From: Bacteroidota bacterium
Lineage (GTDB): Bacteria; Bacteroidota; Bacteroidia; Bacteroidales; FEN-979
Assembly (NCBI GenBank): GCA_026391355.1
Contig: JAPLDH010000079.1
Location: forward strand, 1-64,000
DNA: 64,000 nt
Reading direction: 5' to 3'
Positions 44,601 to 53,623 of the stretch are shown in pieces. The number at the start of each line of letters is the position of its first letter. Within the stretch, counting starts at the first letter, position 1. Both the position numbers and the translations under genes were made by a program. The notes beneath the pieces are model-generated. The model was not told the origin of the DNA. It worked only from the letters and a program-made list of their open reading frames with translations, and ran no database searches.

Positions 44601-45012
44601 CACATGGCTTGATCCCCTGGATCACACTAAAGGGTATGGCTCCAATTGCGGTGGATATATCAATGCCGGTGTTAACCCTGATGGAACTACAAATACCACC
44701 CGTGTCAGTGCCGCCAATTATGGAACATTCGGTTATTTAAGAAATCCGAATAAAGCTTTTGTTTATGATGCAACCTATGTTAAACTGAGGGAAATCACAC
44801 TATCTTACAACTTACCCTCAAAATGGCTGAAGAAATGCTTTATCACAGGCATTACGGTTACAGCAGTTGCTTCAAACCCATGGATCATTTACAAGAACCT
44901 GCCCTATGCTGATCCCGAATCAGGACTTGGCGCAGGAAACCTCCAGGGTTACTCAACAGGCTCACTGCCTTCAACACGCGATTTCGGATTTAATCTTAAA
45001 CTCACCTTTTAA
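41692..45012 (+). CDS. SusC/RagA-family TonB-linked outer-membrane protein
   Basis: This 1106-residue importer repeats the plan of the first: the first ten residues are nearly the same (MRKFTIFLAL), then a CarboxypepD_reg-like domain (ISGKVISAEDKSPIPGATVI), SusC plug signatures (ILLRGSKSLTGDNQALFVID and VLKGAAATALYGSRAANGVI) and a barrel ending LKLTF. No STN domain is present. SusD follows after 10 bases. Barrel loops differ markedly from the first SusC, so ligands are likely to be different. The two pairs probably arose by duplication, as the leaders also match. Confidence 0.95.
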   Translation: MRKFTIFLALMFFIGMQVANAQRTISGKVISAEDKSPIPGATVIVKGTTIGIITDADGNFKLTVPKDKKFILVSYVGMRTIEIELTEASEYNFALEASVHQLESVVVTALGIPREKKSLGYATQEVKGDQISTIKSDNFVNSLSGKVSGVQVKKTTNIGGSTNILLRGSKSLTGDNQALFVIDGVPVSNAITNTTAQQQDGVGYDFGNAASDINADDIESVNVLKGAAATALYGSRAANGVIMITTKKGTGATNLVKKGIGVTLSTGVTVGWVDKSTFPTYQEKYGGGYGHYYAGPGNYWYMRDLNGDGVDEQCVVTSEDASYGAPFDGSLVYQWDAVDKRSPNYLKATPWVAAKNGPITFFKNPTTYNTSLSIDNTYTSGSYRLSYTNYKQDGLVPNSSLKKDNFMLNGSWKVTDRLTATGSGSYSTQKGTGRNSTGYNDNIMGSFRQWMQTNVDIQEQKDAFFSTRDNMTWNWADPTVETPIFWDNYYWTRYMNYETDKRNRFIGNMSLNYKVASWLDIFGRISADAYNELQEERRAIGSIATTFGIGSGADGSLTRSDQGSGYLRRDIAFSEYNYDLMANFNKDLSKSFNLKGVIGLNVRRTNYDRIISSTNGGLSVPEIYSLQNSVGPLPLSKELASKVGVDGLYASASLGFKSLIYVDATVRRDHSSTLPVNHSVYYYPSIAGSFVFSNLKGIKDSKWLSFGKLRVNYAQVGNGASFDQLTDNYVIVTPMNSPITSVAGTKKNADLKPERTNSLEGGIEMSFFGRRVGFDVAIYKTNTVDQILPLAISTSTGYNFKNINAGEIENKGIELSLTGTPVKSNNFSWNITVNWSKNWNKVVSLLEGVENLQLGSFQGGVTINARVGQPYGVICGTDYTYLNGKRVINATTGRYVVSFTSNNVLGNVNPDWNGGMLNTFTYKNLSLGFLIDVQKGGDIFSLDMSYGLATGLYPETAVTNDLGNPVRDPITWLDPLDHTKGYGSNCGGYINAGVNPDGTTNTTRVSAANYGTFGYLRNPNKAFVYDATYVKLREITLSYNLPSKWLKKCFITGITVTAVASNPWIIYKNLPYADPESGLGAGNLQGYSTGSLPSTRDFGFNLKLTF

Positions 45013-45022
45013 ACCATAAACC

Positions 45023-46486
45023 ATGAAAAAAATATTTGCAATAATTATAATTTTCCTGGTGTTTGCTTCCTGTACAAAACTGGAAGACCTGAATAAAAAC
45101 ATCAAGGACCCGACCACGGTGTCAGGTGAGTCGTTATTCACCGGGGCACAAAAGAACCTATTCGACCAGATGGTGAGCTCAAATGTAAACTTCAATATTA
45201 CCAGGCTCATCGATCAATACTGGACAGAAACCACTTATACAGATGAAAGTAACTATGACCTGGTTGACCGTACAATTCCCGACCATCATTGGGATGTCCT
45301 TTACAGGGATGTTCTGATGGATCTGAAGGAATCTGCAAAAGTCATCGAGGCAACCACCTACCTTAATGATGCAAGCCCTGCCGTGAAAACAGCAAGGTTG
45401 AAAGTCGTGGACGTGCTGGCTGTTTATGCATGGAGTATCCTCGTCGAATCATTTGGGAATATCCCATATAGTGAAGCCCTGGATGTAACTAAACTGACCC
45501 CAAAATATGACGACGGACTGACAATTTACAAGGATCTCATCAGCCGTCTGAGTACGGATATAGCTGCTATTGGAGCAGTTTCCGGATCTGTTATCGACGG
45601 CGATAACATGTATGGCGGAGAGGCCGCAAGCTGGGTGAAATTTGCAAATTCCCTGAAACTGAGAATGGGTATGCTCCTCTCGAAGGCTGATCTTACCTAT
45701 GCAAAGGGCATAGTTGAAGAAGCTGTATCAGGCGGAGTATTCACCTCAAATGGCGACAATGCAAGATTGGTCTACCTGAGTTCACAGCCCAATACAAACC
45801 CCATTTATAATGACCTGGTTGCCAGTCAAAGGCATGACTTTGTTCCGGCCAATACAATTGTGGATATGATGAATACCCTCAGCGATCCCAGGCGTCCATA
45901 TTATTTCACCCTGATTGACACATCAACGGTACAAGGGGTTGTCAAGTTGGCTTATGTTGGTGGAGTTTACGGTGCATCCAATGATTTTACATTATACTCT
46001 CATGTTGCCGACAAAATCCAGGAACCCACCTTCGAAGCGCTGATCCTTGACTATGCTGAAGTTGAATTTTTATTGGCAGAAGGTGTAGGAAGAGAATTTG
46101 CCATCACCGGTACAGCCGAAGAGCATTATAACAAGGCCATTTCCGCTTCGATCATTTACTGGGGCGGAACGCAGGGAGAAGCCGATGTGTACCTTGCCAA
46201 TCCTGATGTTGCTTATACGACAGCAGCAGGTACATACTTGGAAAAGATCGGAAAACAGTTCTGGCTTGCTTTGTATAACCGTGGTTTGGAATCATGGACC
46301 GAGTGGAGATTTCTGGATGCCCCGGTACTCACTGCACCACCGGATGCCTTATCCGCTCTGCCTATCCGATATACTTACCCAACCAAGGAACAAACCCTCA
46401 ACGGTGCAAACTATAGCGCAGCCTCTACCGCACTTGGCGAAGATGGAGATGCCGTAACAACACACCTTTTCTGGGATAAACCCTGA
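45023..46486 (+). CDS. SusD/RagB-like lipoprotein (SusD-like_2 type)
   Basis: This 487-residue lipoprotein starts MKKIFAIIIIFLVFASC, a clear lipobox ending at Cys17. The LFDQMVSSNVNFNITRLIDQ region, SWSILVESFGNIPYSEAL-like stretch (AYAWSILVESFGNIPYSEA) and late ALYNRGLESWTEWRFLD match SusD-like_2 proteins. It partners the upstream SusC. A perfect 21-bp-arm terminator follows, facing the ceramide cluster on the other strand. Confidence 0.93.
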   Translation: MKKIFAIIIIFLVFASCTKLEDLNKNIKDPTTVSGESLFTGAQKNLFDQMVSSNVNFNITRLIDQYWTETTYTDESNYDLVDRTIPDHHWDVLYRDVLMDLKESAKVIEATTYLNDASPAVKTARLKVVDVLAVYAWSILVESFGNIPYSEALDVTKLTPKYDDGLTIYKDLISRLSTDIAAIGAVSGSVIDGDNMYGGEAASWVKFANSLKLRMGMLLSKADLTYAKGIVEEAVSGGVFTSNGDNARLVYLSSQPNTNPIYNDLVASQRHDFVPANTIVDMMNTLSDPRRPYYFTLIDTSTVQGVVKLAYVGGVYGASNDFTLYSHVADKIQEPTFEALILDYAEVEFLLAEGVGREFAITGTAEEHYNKAISASIIYWGGTQGEADVYLANPDVAYTTAAGTYLEKIGKQFWLALYNRGLESWTEWRFLDAPVLTAPPDALSALPIRYTYPTKEQTLNGANYSAASTALGEDGDAVTTHLFWDKP

Positions 46487-46526
46487 TCCGCAGGATTTGG
46501 ATCCGGTATTTTATTCTGGCTCCTGA

Positions 46527-46568
46527 AAAAAAAGAAGGGACAGGTCGCGACCTGTCCCTTCTTTTTTT
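46527..46568. terminator. Bidirectional terminator, perfect 21-bp arms
   Basis: Arms 46527-46547 and 46548-46568 are perfect reverse complements with the centre at TCGCGA, flanked by A- and T-runs. It serves the converging susD (plus) and SDR (minus, ending 46582) genes. Confidence 0.93.
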
Positions 46569-46581
46569 AACCTTTCCCTTC

Positions 46582-47589
46582 TTATTTCAGCCATCCTTCC
46601 TTTTTGTACCACTCTATTGTTTCCTTAACACCTTTCTCAAGATCATATTCAGCAGTAAATCCAAAATCCTGCAAAAGAGGGTCAACTTCGCAACGCCAGT
46701 TTTTACTGCTTAGTACGCTGTATTTATCACTGTTCAGGGTTGGAATTGAATTCCATAAACCATATACTTTCTCAAGCGATATTGCCAATCCTTTGACTAG
46801 AACAGAAGGCACTGTTATCCTGATCGTCTTTCTATTCAGATGCTTTTTCACAATGGCAGCAAATAATTCCGCATCATATTCTTTTGCGTCTGAAACAAAG
46901 TAGGATCTGCAGGTTAATGGACAAAGAAGCGCATCAAATACCAACCTGACAAGGTCTTTAACATAGATAAAAGTCAGTACCTGTTTTGAGGTGCCTATAT
47001 AGGTTTCAAAACCATGGTTGATGGTCTTGAAGAAAACATAGTAGTCTTTTTCCCGTGGCCCATAAACACCGGTAGGCCGAAATGTCAACCATGGAAAACC
47101 GTTGAGGGACATAAGGAACTTTTCAGCTTCCAGCTTACTTTTTCCGTAATGCTCAATGGGGTTTGGTTTATCAGAGAGTTTTACCGGTTCCATCGTCACC
47201 GGATTCCCGGGTCCATATGCTGCAAGGCTGCTGATCAGGATGAATTTTTCAGGTACCATATCTGTTTCCTGAAGCGCAAGGATAAAATTTTTCGTATTCA
47301 GGAAATTGACCTTGAAATAATCCTCTTTTTTCCGTGCTTTTGTAAGCCCGGCATTATGAATGATATACCGGAAACGGATGCCTTCCCTTTGCAGATCCTT
47401 CAGGGTTTCGGAAACCTTTTCAACAGAAGAAAAATCGAAGGTGACAAATTTTATCCGTGGATCGGCCAGATATTTTTTCGAGCTGCTGTTCCGGATACCG
47501 GCAAATACAGAATAATCGCGCTTCAGGCCTTCTTCAGCCAGAAAACTCCCGATAAAACCGCTTGCTCCGGTTATTAGTACATTGTCCAT
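46582..47589 (-). CDS. Extended SDR, candidate ceramide reductase (CerR-like)
   Basis: This 335-residue NAD(P)-dependent epimerase/dehydratase-type protein has the Rossmann motif GASGFIGSFLAEEG at 8-21 and the catalytic YGKSK (Tyr-x3-Lys). Serine palmitoyltransferase and two GNAT-like genes lie upstream on the same strand. In the Caulobacter pathway an SDR of this kind (CerR) reduces the 3-keto group after acylation, so that role is inferred here from context. Sugar epimerase activity cannot be excluded on sequence alone. The 124-base gap to the upstream gene holds heptamer and 14-bp repeats. Confidence 0.75.
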   Translation of the reverse strand: MDNVLITGASGFIGSFLAEEGLKRDYSVFAGIRNSSSKKYLADPRIKFVTFDFSSVEKVSETLKDLQREGIRFRYIIHNAGLTKARKKEDYFKVNFLNTKNFILALQETDMVPEKFILISSLAAYGPGNPVTMEPVKLSDKPNPIEHYGKSKLEAEKFLMSLNGFPWLTFRPTGVYGPREKDYYVFFKTINHGFETYIGTSKQVLTFIYVKDLVRLVFDALLCPLTCRSYFVSDAKEYDAELFAAIVKKHLNRKTIRITVPSVLVKGLAISLEKVYGLWNSIPTLNSDKYSVLSSKNWRCEVDPLLQDFGFTAEYDLEKGVKETIEWYKKEGWLK

Positions 47590-47619
47590 TTACTGAGCCT
47601 TTACTCCCTATTCATATAA

Positions 47620-47710
47620 GTCATTGGTCATATGCAAATAAGGCATTAGGCAATAGGCAATAGATAGTCAGACATTTTACCATTTTGCATTTTGAATTTT
47701 GCATTTTGAA
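47620..47710. repeat. Heptamer array and 14-bp tandem repeat
   Basis: GGCATTA, GGCAATA and GGCAATA (47642-47662) follow degenerate GTCATT-type units from 47620. Two perfect 14-bp copies of TTTTGCATTTTGAA lie at 47683-47710. The cluster fills most of the gap between the SDR gene and the GNAT-like gene, and its last copy ends 4 bases from the GNAT-like stop codon. Confidence 0.9.
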
Positions 47711-47713
47711 TGC

Positions 47714-48847
47714 CTACATTCCTGCATTGAAGTGTTTAATCCAGCATCGTCTTGCCATATGTTGTCTTGCATCATAATTTTTCCATATACTGACCGCTGT
47801 AAAATTCTCCTCGAGCTGAGGATTGGTCACTGCCGTAGTAATATGATGATCAATATAGGCTTTGTGGAGTTGGTAATAAACCATGGCAAGGACACCTTTT
47901 TGCTGGTAATCAGGACGAACGCCGACAAGGTACATATCAATGAACCGGTTCTTTTTTATAGCCATGTAGATGTGAAGGAACCCCAAAGGAAACATTCTTC
48001 CCGCGGCTTTCTGGAAGGCATGTGTTAGTGAAGGCATGGTAATTCCGAAGGCGATCACATTGTCATTCCGGTCAAGAATCAGCGAAACAAATTCGTGCCG
48101 GATAAAGCCGAAATACTGTTTGATATAAGCTACTATCTGTTTTTCGTTGAGTTGTGAATACCCATAGAGAATGTCGAAAGCCTGGTTAAGCATAACAAAC
48201 ATTTTTCTGGCATATGGCAGAAGCTCTTTGGCTTTCCTGACTTGCAGGTATCTTAAGTCAAATTTTTTCTCCACCAGAGAGGCCATCCTTTCAACCTTAT
48301 CAGGAATTTTATCGGGAATAGTAATTTCATACTGAAGCCAATCGGCTCCTTTTTCAAATCCCATCTTTATCATGTATTCCGGGTAATACGGATAGTTATA
48401 TATGGAAGAGAGTGTAGCCTTTTCTTCAAAGCCCCTGATCAACATCCCTTCATTATCCATATCTGAAAACCCAAGAGGACCCTGGATGCCTGTCATACCC
48501 TTCTCCTTTCCCCAGATGGTGACAGTCTCAATCAGTTTCTCTGCAACCCTGAAATCTTCAATAAAATCAATCCATCCGAAACGAACCAGGTTTTCATTCC
48601 AACGTTTGTTTGCCTTATGGTTTATGATCCCCGCAACCCTTCCGACCAACTCTTTACCATAGTAAGCAAGCCAATATTCCGATTCACAAAATTCAAAAGC
48701 CGGGTTTCTGTCTTTTTTCAATGTATTTTTCTCGTCAAATACCATTGCCGGACACCAATAAGCATTACCGGAATATAATCTGTAAGGAAACCTGATAAAC
48801 CTTAGCAGGTCTCTGTTTGAGCTGACTTTTTTAATTGTGATTTCCAT
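47714..48847 (-). CDS. GNAT-like acyltransferase, candidate ceramide synthase (copy 2)
   Basis: This 377-residue protein opens MEITIKKVSSNRDLLRFIRF, then PYRLYSGNAYWCPAMVFDE, has GRVAGIINHKANKRWNE, a QGPLGFSDMDNEGMLIRGFE centre, an acyl-CoA-loop-like RPDYQQKGVLAMVYYQLHK and the ending ARRCWIKHF. The family matches that of bacterial ceramide synthase (bCerS), which acylates 3-ketosphinganine. It is about as long as, and clearly homologous along its whole length to, the next gene upstream. The palindrome at 48879-48927 lies between them. Function is inferred from family and neighbours. Confidence 0.75.
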   Translation of the reverse strand: MEITIKKVSSNRDLLRFIRFPYRLYSGNAYWCPAMVFDEKNTLKKDRNPAFEFCESEYWLAYYGKELVGRVAGIINHKANKRWNENLVRFGWIDFIEDFRVAEKLIETVTIWGKEKGMTGIQGPLGFSDMDNEGMLIRGFEEKATLSSIYNYPYYPEYMIKMGFEKGADWLQYEITIPDKIPDKVERMASLVEKKFDLRYLQVRKAKELLPYARKMFVMLNQAFDILYGYSQLNEKQIVAYIKQYFGFIRHEFVSLILDRNDNVIAFGITMPSLTHAFQKAAGRMFPLGFLHIYMAIKKNRFIDMYLVGVRPDYQQKGVLAMVYYQLHKAYIDHHITTAVTNPQLEENFTAVSIWKNYDARQHMARRCWIKHFNAGM

Positions 48848-48878
48848 AGAAGAAAAAAATTGCGGAATTTACCCAAAT

Positions 48879-48927
48879 ACCCACCCCCTTCCCCCTCCCT
48901 AAAATAGGGAGGGGGAAGGGGGTGGGT
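48879..48927. repeat. 23-bp perfect palindrome, C/G-rich, 3-base loop
   Basis: Arms at 48879-48901 (ACCCACCCCC then TTCCCCCTCCCTA) and 48905-48927 are perfect reverse complements around AAA. It takes up most of the 83-base gap between the two GNAT-like genes. There is no T-tract. Strand asymmetry is extreme (one arm nearly all pyrimidine). Its make-up resembles 873-896. Confidence 0.92.
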
Positions 48928-48930
48928 ACA

Positions 48931-50052
48931 TTAAAACTGTTTTTTCCAGCATCTTCTTGTAATATGCTGACGACCATTGAAACTTTTCCACATCGTAAGC
49001 GCTTTGGCGTTATCCTCCAGTTGCGGATTGGTAATTGCCCGCTTGATTTTATTCCGAAGATATGCTTTATGAAGCTCCTGGTAATAAATAGCGGCTACTC
49101 CTTTCCCATGAAAATTGGGATGTACACCATTAAGATACATATCGATGGTGTCATTCTTTTTGATTGCACTTAATATTTGAATAAAGCCGAATGGGAAGAG
49201 TTTCCCGTTGCATTTCCTTAAAGCAATCGTCAGTGAAGGCATCGAAATCCCGAATCCAACTACCTCGTCATTCCTGTCAATTACAAGGGAAACAAATTCG
49301 GGACGAATAAATCCGAAGTACTGTTTAATATAGTTCTGGATCTGCCGTTCCGTGAGAGTAGTGAATCCATAAAGCTCATCAAATGCCTGGTTAAGCAGTT
49401 TGAACATTTTTGGGGCATAGGGAATCAATTCCTTAGCCTTTTTTGCTTTTAACAGGTGTAATCCATATTTTTCCTGGACCAGGGCCGACATCCTTTCCAT
49501 CTTCTCCGGGATGACAGGCGGGATATCGAAAGTATATTGTACCCAGTCGGCAGCTTTGGTAAAGCCAAGTTTTTCCATATGTTCAGGGTAATATGGATAA
49601 TTATAGATAGAAGCAAGCGTTGACTGTTCATCAAATCCCTTAATAAGCATTCCTTCATTGTCCATATCGGAAAAGCCCAACGGGCCATGAATCCCGTTCA
49701 TCCCTTTCTCCTTACCCCACTCTTCCACGGTTTTTATCAGCGTTCGGGAAACCTCCAGGTCATCAATAAAATCAATCCATCCAAAACGAACCAGTTGCTC
49801 ATTCCACCGTTCATTTGCTTTATGATTGATGATTCCGGCGACCCTGCCAACCAGCTTTTTTCCTTTATACGCAAGCCAGTAATTGGCTTCACAAAAATCA
49901 AAAGCAGGATTTTTTTTACGGCTGAGGGTTTTCATTTCATCCATACGCATCTGGGGGCACCAGAATTGGTTTCCTTTATATAAGGTATACTGAAACCCAA
50001 TAAATTTTCGCAGGTCGCTTTTTGTAGTGACCTGTTTCATGATAATTTCCAT
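48931..50052 (-). CDS. GNAT-like acyltransferase, candidate ceramide synthase (copy 1)
   Basis: This 373-residue protein is a close paralogue of the next gene: EIIMKQVTTKSDLRKFIGF, YTLYKGNQFWCPQMRMDE, GRVAGIINHKANERWNEQLV, HGPLGFSDMDNEGMLIKGFD, HPNFHGKGVAAIYYQELHK and the final TRRCWKKQF. Two GNAT-type halves are suggested. It starts 21 bases after the serine palmitoyltransferase stop and so is co-transcribed. In the known bacterial route the ketosphinganine made by that enzyme is acylated by a protein of this family. Which of the two copies acts as the N-acyltransferase is open. Confidence 0.78.
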   Translation of the reverse strand: MEIIMKQVTTKSDLRKFIGFQYTLYKGNQFWCPQMRMDEMKTLSRKKNPAFDFCEANYWLAYKGKKLVGRVAGIINHKANERWNEQLVRFGWIDFIDDLEVSRTLIKTVEEWGKEKGMNGIHGPLGFSDMDNEGMLIKGFDEQSTLASIYNYPYYPEHMEKLGFTKAADWVQYTFDIPPVIPEKMERMSALVQEKYGLHLLKAKKAKELIPYAPKMFKLLNQAFDELYGFTTLTERQIQNYIKQYFGFIRPEFVSLVIDRNDEVVGFGISMPSLTIALRKCNGKLFPFGFIQILSAIKKNDTIDMYLNGVHPNFHGKGVAAIYYQELHKAYLRNKIKRAITNPQLEDNAKALTMWKSFNGRQHITRRCWKKQF

Positions 50053-50073
50053 AAAAACTGCTGTTAATGGTTT

Positions 50074-51288
<1,215 letters not shown>

Positions 51289-51296
51289 TTAATATG

Positions 51297-51304
51297 TAAA
51301 GATA
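51297..51304 (-). promoter_or_regulatory. Possible -7 element for the ceramide cluster
   Basis: On the minus strand this reads TATCTTTA, one base off TAnnTTTG, 36 bases before the ATG at 51261. Confidence 0.4.
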
Positions 51305-51328
51305 TGAAGAAAATATCAGGATAGTATG

Positions 51329-51916
51329 TTAAACGGGAATATTTTGATTTGCAAATTCCCTCCCGGCATTTAATGCTTTCAGGTTTACCTGTATTGTTTC
51401 TTCGCCTTTTTTTCGAAAAATAAAGCGGATGGCATCTGCCAGTCTCTCATACTCAATGTCAAGAAAAGGTGAGGCAGCGCCAAGAATTACAATATTTGCA
51501 GATTTTGTTGACCCTAAATCTTTGGCAATTGCATCGGCGTCAAGAGCGATGTGATGTGGCAATGATCCTATCTCCTTCATTACAAGATCCAGATCAGGAT
51601 AATCTGGAATATTATTGTAAGGTCTAGTACTTGTTATCACCCATCCGTTGTTTGCAAGTGATGGCAGATAACGGAGCGATTCGAGTGGTTCAACTGAAAT
51701 GATCAGGTCGGCTTTCCCAAATGGGATGAGGTCTGAAGCAATTTCCTTATCAGAGATTCTCAGGTTCGATTGAACATCGCCACCTCTCTGGCTCATACCA
51801 TGAACTTCCGATTGCTTTAAAAATAGTCCTTCTTCGAGTGCAGCATACCCGATAATTGCAGCAATCGAAATGATACCTTGTCCGCCAACACCAGCCAGAA
51901 TAATGTCTTTTTTCAT
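51329..51916 (-). CDS. iorB: Indolepyruvate oxidoreductase subunit beta
   Basis: This 195-residue protein starts MKKDIILAGVGGQGIISIAA, the gamma-domain signature of 2-oxoacid:ferredoxin oxidoreductases, and has SEVHGMSQRGGDVQSNLRIS. With IorA it oxidises aryl pyruvates (indolepyruvate, phenylpyruvate) to aryl-acetyl-CoA and reduces ferredoxin. It starts 11 bases after iorA. The ceramide cluster begins 68 bases further on and may have its own promoter. Confidence 0.92.
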   Translation of the reverse strand: MKKDIILAGVGGQGIISIAAIIGYAALEEGLFLKQSEVHGMSQRGGDVQSNLRISDKEIASDLIPFGKADLIISVEPLESLRYLPSLANNGWVITSTRPYNNIPDYPDLDLVMKEIGSLPHHIALDADAIAKDLGSTKSANIVILGAASPFLDIEYERLADAIRFIFRKKGEETIQVNLKALNAGREFANQNIPV

Positions 51917-51927
51917 GAATCAGTTTC

Positions 51928-53532
51928 TTAAGACTTTTTGAATTTTTCCCTCATCCTTTTATCGATTGTGACAATACATTCCCTGCGCGGTATGATCACT
52001 GAAACGCCAGGGTAATCCAATTCTTCCCTGATGATCTTCATATTCTCTTCATGATTTTTCCGCAAAGGTTTGAGGACACGGATATGGGCTTCCTCAACGC
52101 CAACCCCTTTGCAAATATCCTCAATTCTTCCCAATGCCGGCGAAGTTTGTCCGCCGGTCATAGCCGTGGTTTGATTATCAAGAATCAAAACTGTTATGGG
52201 AGATTTATCATTTACGGCGTCCAGCAAACCGGTCATCCCGGAATGTGTAAAGGTGGAATCCCCGATAACCGCTATGGAAGGAAACAGGCCGGCGTCTGCA
52301 GCGCCCTTGGCCATGGTAATGGAAGCGCCCATATCAACGCAGGAATTGATGGCTTCATAAGGTTTTAATGCGCCCAGGGTATAGCAGCCGATATCTGAGA
52401 AAACACCACCTTTGGGCAGATCTGCAATGACTTCCTTGACCGCCCTGAAAGAATCGATATGCGGGCACCCTATACATAAAGAAGGAGGTCTGTTTACCAT
52501 CAGTGATGGAACATCTATCCCCCTGGTATCAGGCAAACCCAGCGCAACCGCTACGATGTTGGGATTAAGCTCCCCGTCGCGCGGCACTGTCCCATCAAGA
52601 CGTCCCCTCACGCTGATCCCTCTTCCGAGAAAACCCTTCAGCATCTCTTCAACCACAGGGTAACCATCTTCCAAAACCAACAGCTCATCACATTCGGAAG
52701 CAATCTTTTCAACCATTTTGGAAGGTAAGGGATACTGCCCGATTTTTAATATGGGATTAGGAACTATACGGTCAGGATAGTTCTCCATAAGATAATTGTA
52801 CCCGATTCCACAAACCACGATTCCCCTTGATTTATCTGGTCCGTCAATATATTTATTAAATACGCTTTTTTCTGATTCCTGTGCATACTTTACTTGTTCA
52901 CTCAGCAATTTGCGGTATCTTCTTTTAGCGATTACAGGCAACAGAACAAATTGTCTGAGATCTTCAGGTAGTTTCAGATCATTCTGTTTCCTGGCCCCAA
53001 TTCTTTTTACACCCGACCTTGAATGAGCCATACGTGTTGTAATCCTCATCAATACAGGAATCTGGTAGGTTTCTGAAAACCAGAAACCATAATGTACCAT
53101 ATCATATGCTTCCTGCTGGTTGGAAGGTTCAAGAATGGGAACCATGGCGAATTTCCCAAACACCCGGGAATCCTGCTCATTTTGCGAAGAATGCATGGAA
53201 GGATCGTCGGCAGCTACAATGATAAGTCCGCCATTTGCCCCTGTAATTGCAGAATTGATGAAAGGATCTGCGGCAACATTAAGACCAACGTGTTTCATGC
53301 ATACCATTGCCCTTTTTCCTGCATACGACATACCCAATGCTGCTTCCATTGCAGTTTTTTCATTGGCAGACCATGAACATCTGACTTTATTTTCAAATGC
53401 TTGTTTTGAGCTCTGGACAAATTCGGTGATCTCAGTGGAAGGAGTTCCCGGATAGGCATAGATTCCTGATATTCCGGCATCCAATGCCCCCTGGGCAATA
53501 GCTTCATCACCAAGAAGTAATAGTTTCTGCAT
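51928..53532 (-). CDS. iorA: Indolepyruvate ferredoxin oxidoreductase subunit alpha (no ferredoxin domain)
   Basis: This 534-residue protein has a pyrimidine-binding/transketolase-like part (MQKLLLLGDEAIAQGALDAG, GISGIYAYPGTPSTEITEF) and a TPP-binding part with CIGCPH and GDSTFTHSGMTGLLDAVND, then NQTTAMTGGQ. The archaeal enzyme ends in a ferredoxin-like domain with two [4Fe-4S] clusters; here the C-terminus (RRECIVTIDKRMREKFKKS) has a single cysteine and no CxxC motif. Electrons must pass another way, or the enzyme uses a separate ferredoxin. The length matches other Bacteroidota IorA as I recall them. Promoter at 53559-53566. Confidence 0.9.
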   Translation of the reverse strand: MQKLLLLGDEAIAQGALDAGISGIYAYPGTPSTEITEFVQSSKQAFENKVRCSWSANEKTAMEAALGMSYAGKRAMVCMKHVGLNVAADPFINSAITGANGGLIIVAADDPSMHSSQNEQDSRVFGKFAMVPILEPSNQQEAYDMVHYGFWFSETYQIPVLMRITTRMAHSRSGVKRIGARKQNDLKLPEDLRQFVLLPVIAKRRYRKLLSEQVKYAQESEKSVFNKYIDGPDKSRGIVVCGIGYNYLMENYPDRIVPNPILKIGQYPLPSKMVEKIASECDELLVLEDGYPVVEEMLKGFLGRGISVRGRLDGTVPRDGELNPNIVAVALGLPDTRGIDVPSLMVNRPPSLCIGCPHIDSFRAVKEVIADLPKGGVFSDIGCYTLGALKPYEAINSCVDMGASITMAKGAADAGLFPSIAVIGDSTFTHSGMTGLLDAVNDKSPITVLILDNQTTAMTGGQTSPALGRIEDICKGVGVEEAHIRVLKPLRKNHEENMKIIREELDYPGVSVIIPRRECIVTIDKRMREKFKKS

Positions 53533-53558
53533 ATAAGAAGGTGATTATTTATTACTTG

Positions 53559-53566
53559 CAAAAGTA
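53559..53566 (-). promoter_or_regulatory. Bacteroidota -7 element for iorAB
   Basis: On the minus strand this reads TACTTTTG, an exact TAnnTTTG match, 27 bases before the ATG at 53532. It diverges from the element at 53587-53594. Confidence 0.65.
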
Positions 53567-53586
53567 ACAATATTTTTGAAATTTAC

Positions 53587-53594
53587 TAACTTTG
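53587..53594 (+). promoter_or_regulatory. Bacteroidota -7 element for the DnaJ-like gene
   Basis: TAACTTTG is an exact TAnnTTTG match, 37 bases before the ATG at 53624. Confidence 0.65.
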
Positions 53595-53623
53595 TTTCAA
53601 CTCTGTAAAAACACAAATGGTAT

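Noticed and set aside
46527-46568. Operator for a dimeric regulator
   Set aside because: Flanking A- and T-runs and position between converging genes mark it as a bidirectional terminator.
47714-50052. One GNAT gene split by a palindrome insertion
   Set aside because: Both frames are full length and each has complete N- and C-termini; they are paralogues.
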